From positions 1 through 8,951 of the forward strand of contig JAJYNT010000158.1 in NCBI GenBank assembly GCA_021786215.1: a DNA stretch of 8,951 bases, given 5' to 3'. This DNA comes from Chloroflexota bacterium (lineage in GTDB: Bacteria > Chloroflexota > UBA6077). The notes under the pieces are model-generated. The model was not told where the DNA came from and did no database searches. It saw only the letters and a list, made by a program, of their open reading frames with translations. Of this stretch, positions 1 to 5,620 are shown one piece after another. Position 1 is the stretch's first letter. Each line of letters begins with the position of its first letter. A program made the position numbers and the translations under genes.

Positions 1-221
1 CGCCAAGACGGGCGACCTCAGTTTGATCACGAACGTCGCTTAGCAACTGATTGACCTCGGTCCCGGAGACACGGAGAACGCGAAGCCATTTGGCGGATAT
101 CTCCCTGTCTCTATGGCCGAGGAAATCACAGAAGATCCGCTGCCTCCGGTCAAATTGGGAACTCTAGAACAAAGGGGACGCCAGCAAGACGTATCGTCTG
201 GAGTCGGGTTCGGGAGGATGG

Positions 222-983
222 CTAGCTTTCGATCTTCCTGCGACCGGACTCGAAAACCCTTTCGACTCCAGACGGCACGTCTCGCCGTCGCAGGCCGCCG
301 CGCAAGTTCTCCTCGATGTGCTCAATGTGCTCATGCATGGCAATCGAGGCGGCATTGCGATCCCGGAGGCGAATCGCCTCGAAGATCCGACGGTGGTCTT
401 GATGTGAGAGGCTCAACCGCTGGGTGGCGGATAGCGCGGCGGAGCCAAGCCGGTGGAATAGGAAAAGCTCCGAAGAGACGAAGCGCCGGTAGACCGCATT
501 GCGCGTGGCCTGCGCGATAGCCACGTGGAACCCCGTGTCCAGACCGATGCCCCTGGTCTCGTCGTCCAACGGGGTGTGGAGGTTATCATCCATCCGCACG
601 AGATCCTCGCTGGTGGCTCGCTCGGCGGCTAGTCCGGCCATGGGAACTTCCAGGAAGCGCCTGACCTCCAGCAAATCCAAGATACCGGCATCCTCGATCG
701 CTTGAGAGATGGTATTGGGGCCCTCCGGCGCTGGTTGCAGTTCGGCCACAAACCTGCCGTAACCAACCCTGCTGGTAACCAGTCCGGCGTTCTCCAGCAC
801 CCTGAAAGCCTCTCGCAGGGTCGCCCTACTGACCGAGAGGGTGAGAGCTAGCTCCCGCTCCGGAGGCAGGCGGTCCCCGGGGCGCAACTCCCGCTCCTCT
901 ATCAGGTTTCGGAACTGATCCACGATGACCTCGTAGGTCAGCGTCCTCTGGACCTTTTCAAACCTGCTCGCGTCGTTACCCAT
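222..983 (-). CDS. GntR/FadR-family transcriptional regulator (FCD domain)
   Basis: A 253-residue DNA-binding regulator. Residues about 12-80 form the GntR winged helix-turn-helix, with the typical run PGDRLPPERELA (35-46), the recognition region SVSRATLREAFRVLE (50-64) and the wing GLVTSRVGYGRFV. Residues about 97-230 form an all-helical FCD ligand domain. Its usual metal-site residues all appear present: D149 and H153 (DTGFH), H197 (DHRRIFEAI) and H219 (MHEHI). FCD regulators usually bind organic acids or similar metabolites, often through that metal. I chose the ATG at 983-981 because GGAAAGG lies 7 nt upstream (complement of 991-997). A GTG start at 1040 would add 19 poorly conserved-looking residues. 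The C-terminus ends in a short basic tail. The gene is divergent from the transporter/dehydrogenase operon, so it is probably its local repressor, and may also control itself. Family is certain; effector and sign of regulation are inferred. Confidence 0.93.
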   Translation of the reverse strand: MGNDASRFEKVQRTLTYEVIVDQFRNLIEERELRPGDRLPPERELALTLSVSRATLREAFRVLENAGLVTSRVGYGRFVAELQPAPEGPNTISQAIEDAGILDLLEVRRFLEVPMAGLAAERATSEDLVRMDDNLHTPLDDETRGIGLDTGFHVAIAQATRNAVYRRFVSSELFLFHRLGSAALSATQRLSLSHQDHRRIFEAIRLRDRNAASIAMHEHIEHIEENLRGGLRRRDVPSGVERVFESGRRKIES

Positions 984-1135
984 CTCACGGCCTTTCCATC
1001 GGTCTGACTCACCGGGTTCGCGCGTCAGCCGATTTGTCACCAGGCTCCCATGCCCGTCTCAAACAACAGAGACCTGCCACAACACGGTGATCGAAGCCGA
1101 GGGCATCGACAGCATCGAGGACGGCTGGTCAGTCC

Positions 1136-1152
1136 GCTAGGCCAATCCTAGC
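1136..1152. promoter_or_regulatory. Inverted repeat in the divergent intergenic region
   Basis: GCTAGG-N5-CCTAGC is a perfect 6-bp inverted repeat (1136-1141 and 1147-1152) with a CCAAT centre. It lies about 150 bp upstream of the regulator start and about 75 bp upstream of the predicted -35 element of the operon. The arm and spacer size would suit a dimeric regulator, but it does not match the TGGT-N3-ACCA pattern of classical FadR/PdhR sites, and a 6-bp repeat may occur by chance. Weak operator candidate. Confidence 0.25.
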
Positions 1153-1227
1153 ACGGTTGAAAGTCTCCCAGCAAGACGAACCGTCCAGACATCCCACACC
1201 AAACCCAGAAGAACCCAGAGGAACAGC

Positions 1228-1256
1228 TTGACAACCTCGATCAAGCTCATTATTCT
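1228..1256 (+). promoter_or_regulatory. Predicted sigma70-type promoter for the TRAP/dehydrogenase operon
   Basis: A perfect -35 hexamer TTGACA (1228-1233) is followed by a 17-nt spacer and the -10 hexamer TATTCT (1251-1256; four of six consensus bases, including the key TA and final T). Transcription would start near 1263 and run toward dctQ. This leaves a long 5' leader of about 340 nt. It is the best promoter match I found by eye between the divergent genes. No equally good promoter for the regulator on the - strand was seen. Confidence 0.6.
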
Positions 1257-1277
1257 GTGGTCTGCTGGGCTAACCAC
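1257..1277. promoter_or_regulatory. Candidate operator overlapping the transcription start
   Basis: GTGGT (1257-1261) and ACCAC (1273-1277) form a perfect inverted repeat separated by 11 nt, abutting the predicted -10 element and spanning the predicted start site. A repressor bound here would block initiation. The GTGGT/ACCAC arms resemble GntR/FadR half-sites (TGGT/ACCA), but the spacing is wider than the classical 3 nt. The divergent GntR protein is the obvious candidate binder. This is inference from position and symmetry only. Confidence 0.35.
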
Positions 1278-1398
1278 TATCCCACTGACCCAATCTCCAA
1301 TTCGTTCGTCCGGGAGTCCAGAGCCTCTCAACTCTGCCTCAGGAGTGGTAGGAGAGTGGGCCAGTATCTCAGTAGCAGTGAGCGTCTCATTCTCCGCT

Positions 1399-1429
1399 GG
1401 TGCACCTCTCCTCTACGAAGGAGGGGACC
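1399..1429 (+). promoter_or_regulatory. Leader hairpin covering a strong Shine-Dalgarno sequence
   Basis: CCTCTCCT (1405-1412) pairs with AGGAGGGG (1419-1426) over 8 bp with one G-T wobble, around the 6-nt loop CTACGA. GGT (1399-1401) and ACC (1427-1429) can add 3 bp beyond a 3-nt bulge. The 3' arm contains AGGAGG, an ideal ribosome binding site, 8 nt or more ahead of an ATG at 1435. In RNA the hairpin would hide this site. The 3' arm plus flank (AGGAGGGGACCGCG) also resembles the T-box motif AGGGTGGNACCGCG at 12 of 14 positions, but lacks the invariant T. Confidence 0.35.
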
Positions 1430-1434
1430 GCGCA

Positions 1435-1455
1435 ATGCCGCGCGACGCAACGTAG
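1435..1455 (+). CDS. Possible six-codon leader peptide (MPRDAT)
   Basis: ATG-CCG-CGC-GAC-GCA-ACG-TAG directly follows one of the strongest ribosome binding sites in the window (AGGAGG at 1419-1424), which sits in the 3' arm of a hairpin. It lies about 150 nt before dctQ inside the predicted leader. Very short translated ORFs in leaders can act in attenuation or mRNA stability, but no repeated regulatory codons are present here. It may equally be a chance ATG after a G-rich hairpin arm. Low confidence. Confidence 0.2.
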   Translation: MPRDAT

Positions 1456-1603
1456 CCGGCAACTCATCCGTTCGATCTCCAGTTCCATCATTCATGCGTG
1501 TGCTGTCGTAGCCTCGAATGCCCTGAGAGGACTAAGGTTCAAGTCTGCTATTGGTGGGCCGCGCCATATGCTGCGCATCATGCCGTCGTGTTGAGGGGGT
1601 TGC

Positions 1604-2098
1604 ATGGAGAACAGGGCCACAAAGAAATCGCTGTTCACTCACTGTGTGGAATGGGTGGCGACGCTGCTGCTACTCATCCTGGTCGCCCTAGTCACGGCAC
1701 AGGTGTTCATGCGCTATGTCATGCAATCTCCCCTAACGTGGAGCGAGGAGATGGCGAGGATGACCTTCGTCTGGTTCGCCTTCGTCGGTGCGGGCATCGG
1801 CTTTCGTTATCACCAGGACCTGCGCGTGGTCTTCTTTGCCGAGATGCTACCGCTGCGTCCCCGTCTCTATCTGCAGCTAGCCGTCCATCTCGTCGAGGTC
1901 GCCTTTATGGGGGTTCTCTTGTACAACGGCTGGGTCCTCTGCCAGCTCCTCTTCCCCACTCCCACTCCAGCCCTCTACTGGTCCGAGGATACCTTCTATG
2001 GGGGCGTCATCGCTGGCGGGGTAGTAATCCTCGCCTATGCCCTGCTGCGGGCAAAGGAAACCATGGATGACATCCGTGAAGTAGGAAGGAGCAAATAG
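1604..2098 (+). CDS. dctQ: TRAP transporter small permease subunit (DctQ family)
   Basis: This 164-residue inner-membrane protein is the small four-helix subunit of a tripartite ATP-independent periplasmic (TRAP) transporter. Hydrophobic segments fall at about 14-37, 52-67, 88-110 and 130-149. Between the first two is the family signature WSEEMAR (46-52), followed by an aromatic stretch and the GAGIGFRYHQDLRV loop. Length is normal for the family. The start has GAGG 7 nt upstream. DctQ pairs with the large DctM subunit, whose gene begins 6 nt after this stop, so the two are almost certainly cotranslated. This is the first gene of the operon, following the long leader. Confidence 0.93.
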   Translation: MENRATKKSLFTHCVEWVATLLLLILVALVTAQVFMRYVMQSPLTWSEEMARMTFVWFAFVGAGIGFRYHQDLRVVFFAEMLPLRPRLYLQLAVHLVEVAFMGVLLYNGWVLCQLLFPTPTPALYWSEDTFYGGVIAGGVVILAYALLRAKETMDDIREVGRSK

Positions 2099-2104
2099 CG
2101 GCAC

Positions 2105-3406
2105 ATGCTTCTCCTACTCTTCGTATCCATGATGGTGTTCATAATTCTGGGGATGAACGTCGGCATCTCCATGGGTCTCGCAAGCCTGACCTACATCCTC
2201 TTTCAAGCAAGCACCGGGAACATGACGCCCCTTACGATCATCCCGCAGAAGATGGTCAACGGCGTCAACTCATTCCCGCTGCTGGCAGTGCCCCTCTTCA
2301 TGCTGGCCGGAGAGCTGATGAACCGAGGCGGCACCACCGAGCGGTTGGTCCGCTTCGCGACCGGGCTCGTGGGCCACATCACCGGGGGACTGGCCAACGT
2401 GGTGGTGGTGGTGAACATGATCATGGCCGGCATGTCCGGCTCTGCCGTCGCCGATGCAGCCGCCACCGGTTCCGTCTTGATCCCGGCCATGAAGAAGGCC
2501 GGCTATCCCGCGGCCTTCGCGGCCGCCATCGTGGGCGCCGCGGCCGCGATCGGTCCCATCATCCCCCCCAGCATACCTATGGTGCTGATCGGCTCCATGG
2601 TGGAGATCTCCGTGGGCCGGATGTTCGCAGGGGGTTTCATTCCAGGCATAATGATTGGCCTGGGCCTGATGATATGGACCCGGGTGGTGGCTAAGCGAGA
2701 GGGTTTCCCCCTGGAACCTCGGATGGCTTGCGGTGAACTGTTGCAGTCCACCAGGGAGTCGGTGCTGGCGCTCCTGATGCCACTCGCGATCGTCGGTGCC
2801 ATAGTGAGCGGGGCCACGACCCCTACCGAGGCCGCCATGGTCGGTGTGCTCTACGCCCTGGTCCTCGGGCTCTTCATCTACCGCGAGCTGCACATCCGTG
2901 ACTTGCCGGAGATCTTCGTCGGCACGGCGGTCAGCTCGGGCGGGGTGATGCTGGCCGTAGCGGGGGCGACCCTTTTTGGCTGGATCGCCACCGGCGAGAA
3001 CCTCGGCCCTCTCGTAGCCAATTTCCTCTTGACGGTCTCGGGCCACAATGTCGCCATCATCAAGGCGTTGATGCTGATGATCGTCTTCATCCTTGGCCTG
3101 CTGATGGAGCCGATTCCCGCCCTGGTGTTGATGGTGCCTATCCTTCTACCGGTCGCAAAATCCATTGGTATGGATCCAGTCCAGTTCGGAGTTCTCTTTA
3201 CCGCCACGATCACCGTTGCCATGGGTATGCCGCCGGTAGGCCTAACTCTCATGCTCATGACCTCAATTTCCAGGGAGCGAATGACAGAAGTAGGCAAGGC
3301 TATCCTCCCAATGGTGGTTGTCAGCCTCATCGTTCTGGTTATCTGCACCTACGTGCCAGAGACAGTGCTCTGGCTGCCCAATCTGCTCATGGGGGCCGAG
3401 AAGTAG
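2105..3406 (+). CDS. dctM: TRAP transporter large permease subunit (DctM family)
   Basis: This 433-residue, very hydrophobic protein is the transport-catalysing subunit of the TRAP system, using an ion gradient (usually Na+) to move the solute delivered by DctP. Family signatures are clear: GMSGSAVADAAATG (109-122), the re-entrant-loop motif GPIIPPSIPMVLIG (150-163), GATTPTEAA (236-244) in the second half, and PIPALVLMVPILLPVA (337-351) followed by GMPPVGLTLMLM (374-385), which mirrors the first-half motif. Length and start (MLLLLFVSMMVF, straight into the first membrane helix) are normal. The likely ribosome binding site AGGAAGGAG lies inside the dctQ end, about 13 nt upstream of the ATG, which is a little far and suggests coupling to dctQ translation. 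The next gene is the dehydrogenase, not dctP. Confidence 0.95.
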   Translation: MLLLLFVSMMVFIILGMNVGISMGLASLTYILFQASTGNMTPLTIIPQKMVNGVNSFPLLAVPLFMLAGELMNRGGTTERLVRFATGLVGHITGGLANVVVVVNMIMAGMSGSAVADAAATGSVLIPAMKKAGYPAAFAAAIVGAAAAIGPIIPPSIPMVLIGSMVEISVGRMFAGGFIPGIMIGLGLMIWTRVVAKREGFPLEPRMACGELLQSTRESVLALLMPLAIVGAIVSGATTPTEAAMVGVLYALVLGLFIYRELHIRDLPEIFVGTAVSSGGVMLAVAGATLFGWIATGENLGPLVANFLLTVSGHNVAIIKALMLMIVFILGLLMEPIPALVLMVPILLPVAKSIGMDPVQFGVLFTATITVAMGMPPVGLTLMLMTSISRERMTEVGKAILPMVVVSLIVLVICTYVPETVLWLPNLLMGAEK

Positions 3407-3431
3407 AGGAACCGCCACCAAAGCAGCCTGT

Positions 3432-3436
3432 GGAGG
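3432..3436 (+). promoter_or_regulatory. Ribosome binding site deciding a TTG start
   Basis: GGAGG lies exactly 7 nt before the TTG at 3444. No in-frame ATG sits between the dctM stop and the start of the Rossmann fold. In-frame starts upstream lie inside dctM. The site therefore fixes TTG as the start of the short-chain dehydrogenase. Confidence 0.75.
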
Positions 3437-3443
3437 AGAGGCA

Positions 3444-4211
3444 TTGGAGTCTTCGTATAGCAGCTTGTCAGGCAAGGTAGCCATCGTGACCGGAGCCGCT
3501 CAGGGCATCGGTCGCACGGTCGCCGAGACCCTGGCAGCTCACGGGGCCAGAGTGGCCCTGGTCGACGTCAAGCCGGATCTGGTGGAGCAGGGGGTCACTG
3601 CCATCGTCGATCAGGGTGGAACGGCCGTCGCCGTATCCGCCGATGTGACCAACATTCAGCAGGTCAGGCAGATGGTCGACCGCGTGGTGACGGCCTTGGG
3701 CACCGTGGACATCTTGGTCAACAACGCCGGGGTGCTGCGCAACACGCCCATCGTGGAGATGGCTGAAGAAGAGTGGGACCTTGTGCTGGACGTCTGTCTC
3801 AAAGGCGCCTTCCTCTGTTCCCAGGCTGTGCTCCCCATCATGATGTCGAAACGATACGGCAAGATAGTGAACATTTCATCCCTCGCAGCACGGAGCACCA
3901 GCGTCCTGGGAGGGGCAGCCTACACCTCAGCCAAGGCGGGCTTGCTTGGCTTCAGCCGGCATCTGGCGAGAGAGGCAGCCCCTTACGGGATCAACGTCAA
4001 TGCGCTGTGCCCCGGGGCGACGGACACTCCGATGACCCGGGGAGGTGCCGGCGGCCCCGAGCAGTTCGAAGATATGGGAAAAAGGGTGCCGCTCGGGCGC
4101 TGGGGAGTACCCCAGGATCAAGCCAACGCAGTCCTGTTTCTGGTATCGGAAGCGTCCTCCTTCATCACTGGAGCCACTATCGACGTCAACGGCGGGCAGA
4201 TCATGGTGTAG
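3444..4211 (+). CDS. Short-chain dehydrogenase/reductase, NAD(H)-type, FabG-like
   Basis: A 255-residue classical SDR, read from the TTG at 3444. The cofactor glycine motif is TGAAQGIG (16-23). D41 at the end of beta-strand 2 (VALVD) predicts NAD(H) over NADP(H), as expected for a catabolic oxidation. NNAG is at 93-96, the catalytic serine at S146 (NISS), the Y160-xxx-K164 pair in AYTSAK, and the PG motif at 190-191 in CPGATDTPM. The tetrad asparagine, usually in VNLKG, appears to be C118 here (VCLKG). The substrate cannot be read from sequence. Its position between dctM and dctP, in an operon with a 2-oxoacid/acetoin dehydrogenase, suggests it oxidises a hydroxyl of the imported solute to the ketone used by that complex. 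2,3-butanediol/acetoin dehydrogenase or a hydroxy-acid dehydrogenase are both possible. It starts 37 nt after dctM. Confidence 0.92.
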   Translation: MESSYSSLSGKVAIVTGAAQGIGRTVAETLAAHGARVALVDVKPDLVEQGVTAIVDQGGTAVAVSADVTNIQQVRQMVDRVVTALGTVDILVNNAGVLRNTPIVEMAEEEWDLVLDVCLKGAFLCSQAVLPIMMSKRYGKIVNISSLAARSTSVLGGAAYTSAKAGLLGFSRHLAREAAPYGINVNALCPGATDTPMTRGGAGGPEQFEDMGKRVPLGRWGVPQDQANAVLFLVSEASSFITGATIDVNGGQIMV

Positions 4212-4260
4212 GAAACTGTTGAGCAGGGCAAAGCCACGGGAGCCGTCCAAGATTGGCAAT

Positions 4261-4291
4261 GTAGCGAGACCGGTAACGATCGGTCCGCTGC
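4261..4291 (+). promoter_or_regulatory. Intercistronic stem-loop between the SDR and dctP
   Basis: GTAGCG (4261-4266) pairs with CGCTGC (4286-4291), and after a single bulged A, GACCGGT (4268-4274) pairs with ATCGGTC (4279-4285) around the tetraloop AACG. That makes 13 pairs, two of them G-T. No T-run follows, so it is not a typical intrinsic terminator. Placed 52 nt before the dctP start, it may act as a processing or 3'-stabilising element that lets the binding-protein message exceed the permease message. Function is inferred; the pairing is read directly. Confidence 0.5.
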
Positions 4292-4343
4292 GAGCATCTT
4301 TGGAAACCAGGCAGAGGCTCGAATACTGACAGGAGGGAATCCC

Positions 4344-5477
4344 ATGGAAGACAGAGGCCACGCGGAGACCGAGTCCACGCGCCACCTAAACCGGCGCACA
4401 TTCCTTAAGGCTGCCCTCGGCGTTGCCGGCACAGCCCTGCTAGCGGCCTGCGCCCCATCGAAAGCGCCTAGCCCCACGGTTGCCCCCGCCAAGGCGGCTG
4501 CTGCCCAGCCCACCACCGCGCCCGCATCAGCGGCAGCACCTACCGCGGCAGCCAGTAGCAACCCCCAGCAGCCCCTGCATTTCAAGTCCGGCACCACCGA
4601 GCCACCATCCAGCCCGGTTGCCGCCGGATGGATAAAGTACGTCAAGCTGATCGACGAACGAACCAACGGCAAGATCAAGATCGACTTCTTCCCGTCCGGC
4701 CAGATCGGCGGCGAACAGCAGATGGTCCAGGGCATTCAGATGGGCACCGTGGGCATGGAAAATACCAGCACGACGGGCTACCCGGTCTACGACGTCCTGT
4801 GGATCCCCTACATATTCCGCGACAGGGAACACATGTGGAAAGTCTTCCGCGGTCCCATCGGCAAGCAATGGAGCGAACAGTACATCAAGGACCGAGGCAT
4901 TAGGGTGATGGGCTACGCTTACCGATCGCCTCGTGACCTGACCACCAGCAAGCTGAAGGTGACCAAGGTCTCCGATTTGAAGGGCGCCAAGATCCGCGTT
5001 CCAGAAGCCGCCCCTATCGTGGCCGGTTTCAAGGCAATGGGAGCGAACCCGACCCCCATGGGTTGGCCCGAAGTATTCACCGCTCTTCAGCAGGGCACCG
5101 TGGATGGCCAGGAGAACCCGCTTGAGACCATAGCCGCTAACAAGCTGTGGGAAGTCCAGAAGTACGTGATGCTGACCGAGCACATCTACATACCATGGCT
5201 GGAGTTGATCGACGAGCGACTCTGGCAGAAGATGACCCCGGAAACCCAGAAGATCATGACCGATACCTGGAACGAGATCGCCGACGAGGTGGAGAAAGAG
5301 GTCCTGGCCAACGACAAGAAGTACCAGCAGCAACTCAAGGACAATGGCATGACTGTGATCGGTCCCCCGGAACTCGATATCCAGTCTTTCCGCGACGCCG
5401 TCAAGGATGTCTGGAAGGATTACGCCCCCAAGGCATGGGGCAATGGCGTCTGGGAGAAAGTTCAGGCTACGAAGTAG
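4344..5477 (+). CDS. dctP: TRAP transporter solute-binding lipoprotein (DctP family)
   Basis: This 377-residue extracytoplasmic receptor hands substrate to DctQM. The N-terminus carries a twin-arginine signal (NRRTFLK, 16-22), a hydrophobic segment (about 23-34) and a lipobox LAAC with the lipidated cysteine at C36. Residues 37-75 are an Ala/Pro/Thr/Ser linker that should tether the domain to the membrane. The DctP fold follows (about 78-370), with FFPSGQIGGEQQMVQGIQMGTVGM, an arginine in RSPRDLTT (R197), the conserved R218 in GAKIRVPE, and DGQENP (254-259). The R218 equivalent in characterised TRAP receptors clamps a substrate carboxylate, so an organic acid is likely. AGGAGG lies 7 nt before the ATG. 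The gene is separated from dctM by the SDR, unlike the usual P-Q-M or Q-M-P order. Confidence 0.95.
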   Translation: MEDRGHAETESTRHLNRRTFLKAALGVAGTALLAACAPSKAPSPTVAPAKAAAAQPTTAPASAAAPTAAASSNPQQPLHFKSGTTEPPSSPVAAGWIKYVKLIDERTNGKIKIDFFPSGQIGGEQQMVQGIQMGTVGMENTSTTGYPVYDVLWIPYIFRDREHMWKVFRGPIGKQWSEQYIKDRGIRVMGYAYRSPRDLTTSKLKVTKVSDLKGAKIRVPEAAPIVAGFKAMGANPTPMGWPEVFTALQQGTVDGQENPLETIAANKLWEVQKYVMLTEHIYIPWLELIDERLWQKMTPETQKIMTDTWNEIADEVEKEVLANDKKYQQQLKDNGMTVIGPPELDIQSFRDAVKDVWKDYAPKAWGNGVWEKVQATK

Positions 5478-5518
5478 CAGCAAGCTAGCCGGAGCCGGCC
5501 CGAGCGCTGCTTCTCCTT
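5476..5518 (+). terminator. Multi-part hairpin after dctP, possible partial terminator
   Basis: AGCAGC (5476-5481) pairs with GCTGCT (5506-5511), GCT (5484-5486) with AGC (5503-5505), and GCCG (5488-5491) with CGGC (5496-5499) around GAGC. That is 13 GC-rich pairs with small internal bulges. The stem starts inside the dctP stop codon and is followed by the pyrimidine-rich TCTCCTT (5512-5518), a weak substitute for a T-run. It may attenuate transcription into the dehydrogenase genes or protect the dctP message. No clear promoter was found between it and acoA. Confidence 0.4.
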
Positions 5519-5620
5519 GAGATGGGGGGACGGCGGGTCAGACACTCGCCAGGGTGTCGCCTGTCGTTCCTCTTTCGCTTGTCACCAGTGTGGTCCGTCT
5601 CCGGCAAAGTGGAGTTAACA

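Larger units (their letters stand above)
1263..1603 (+). other. Long untranslated leader of the operon
   Basis: This gene-free stretch lies between the predicted transcription start and dctQ. Apparent ORFs on both strands lack family-like sequence and mostly lack ribosome binding sites. It holds a stable hairpin at 1405-1426 and a mini-ORF at 1435-1455. It also has smaller inverted repeats, such as ATGC-TGC-GCAT near 1568-1578. There is no U-rich terminator, no tRNA and no recognisable riboswitch. The dctQ ribosome binding site (GAGG at 1593-1596, 7 nt before the ATG) ends the region. Confidence 0.4.

Noticed and set aside
1..43. Frame 2 reads AKTGDLSLITNVA then stop, possibly the 3' end of an upstream + strand gene
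   Set aside because: Only 13 residues are visible and nothing identifies a family; other frames also stop soon after. It cannot be told from chance.
113..520. 135-codon + strand frame starting MAEEITEDPLPP
   Set aside because: Most of it is antisense to the well-supported GntR gene, it turns into Arg/Ser-rich sequence typical of a shadow frame, and no ribosome binding site precedes it.
1137..1331. 64-codon - strand frame with a hydrophobic stretch (VVKLFLWVLLGLVW), like a small membrane protein
   Set aside because: It needs a TTG start, or an internal ATG without a ribosome binding site, and lies over the predicted promoter; one hydrophobic run is weak evidence.
1533..1549. GGTTCAAGTC resembles a tRNA T-loop
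   Set aside because: The flanking bases do not pair into a T-stem and no acceptor or anticodon arms can be drawn.
2270..3046. 258-codon - strand frame inside dctM
   Set aside because: It is antisense to a clear DctM gene; the His/Gly/Asp-rich sequence is a shadow of GC-rich membrane codons.
4527..5483. 318-codon - strand frame opposite dctP
   Set aside because: It is fully antisense to the intact DctP gene, with no family motifs; a long shadow frame is expected at this base composition.
5522..5620. 33-residue N-terminal extension of acoA from an upstream ATG
   Set aside because: The extension is low-quality Arg/Ser-rich sequence, lacks a ribosome binding site, and AcoA proteins normally start near the ATG at 5621, which has GGAG upstream.
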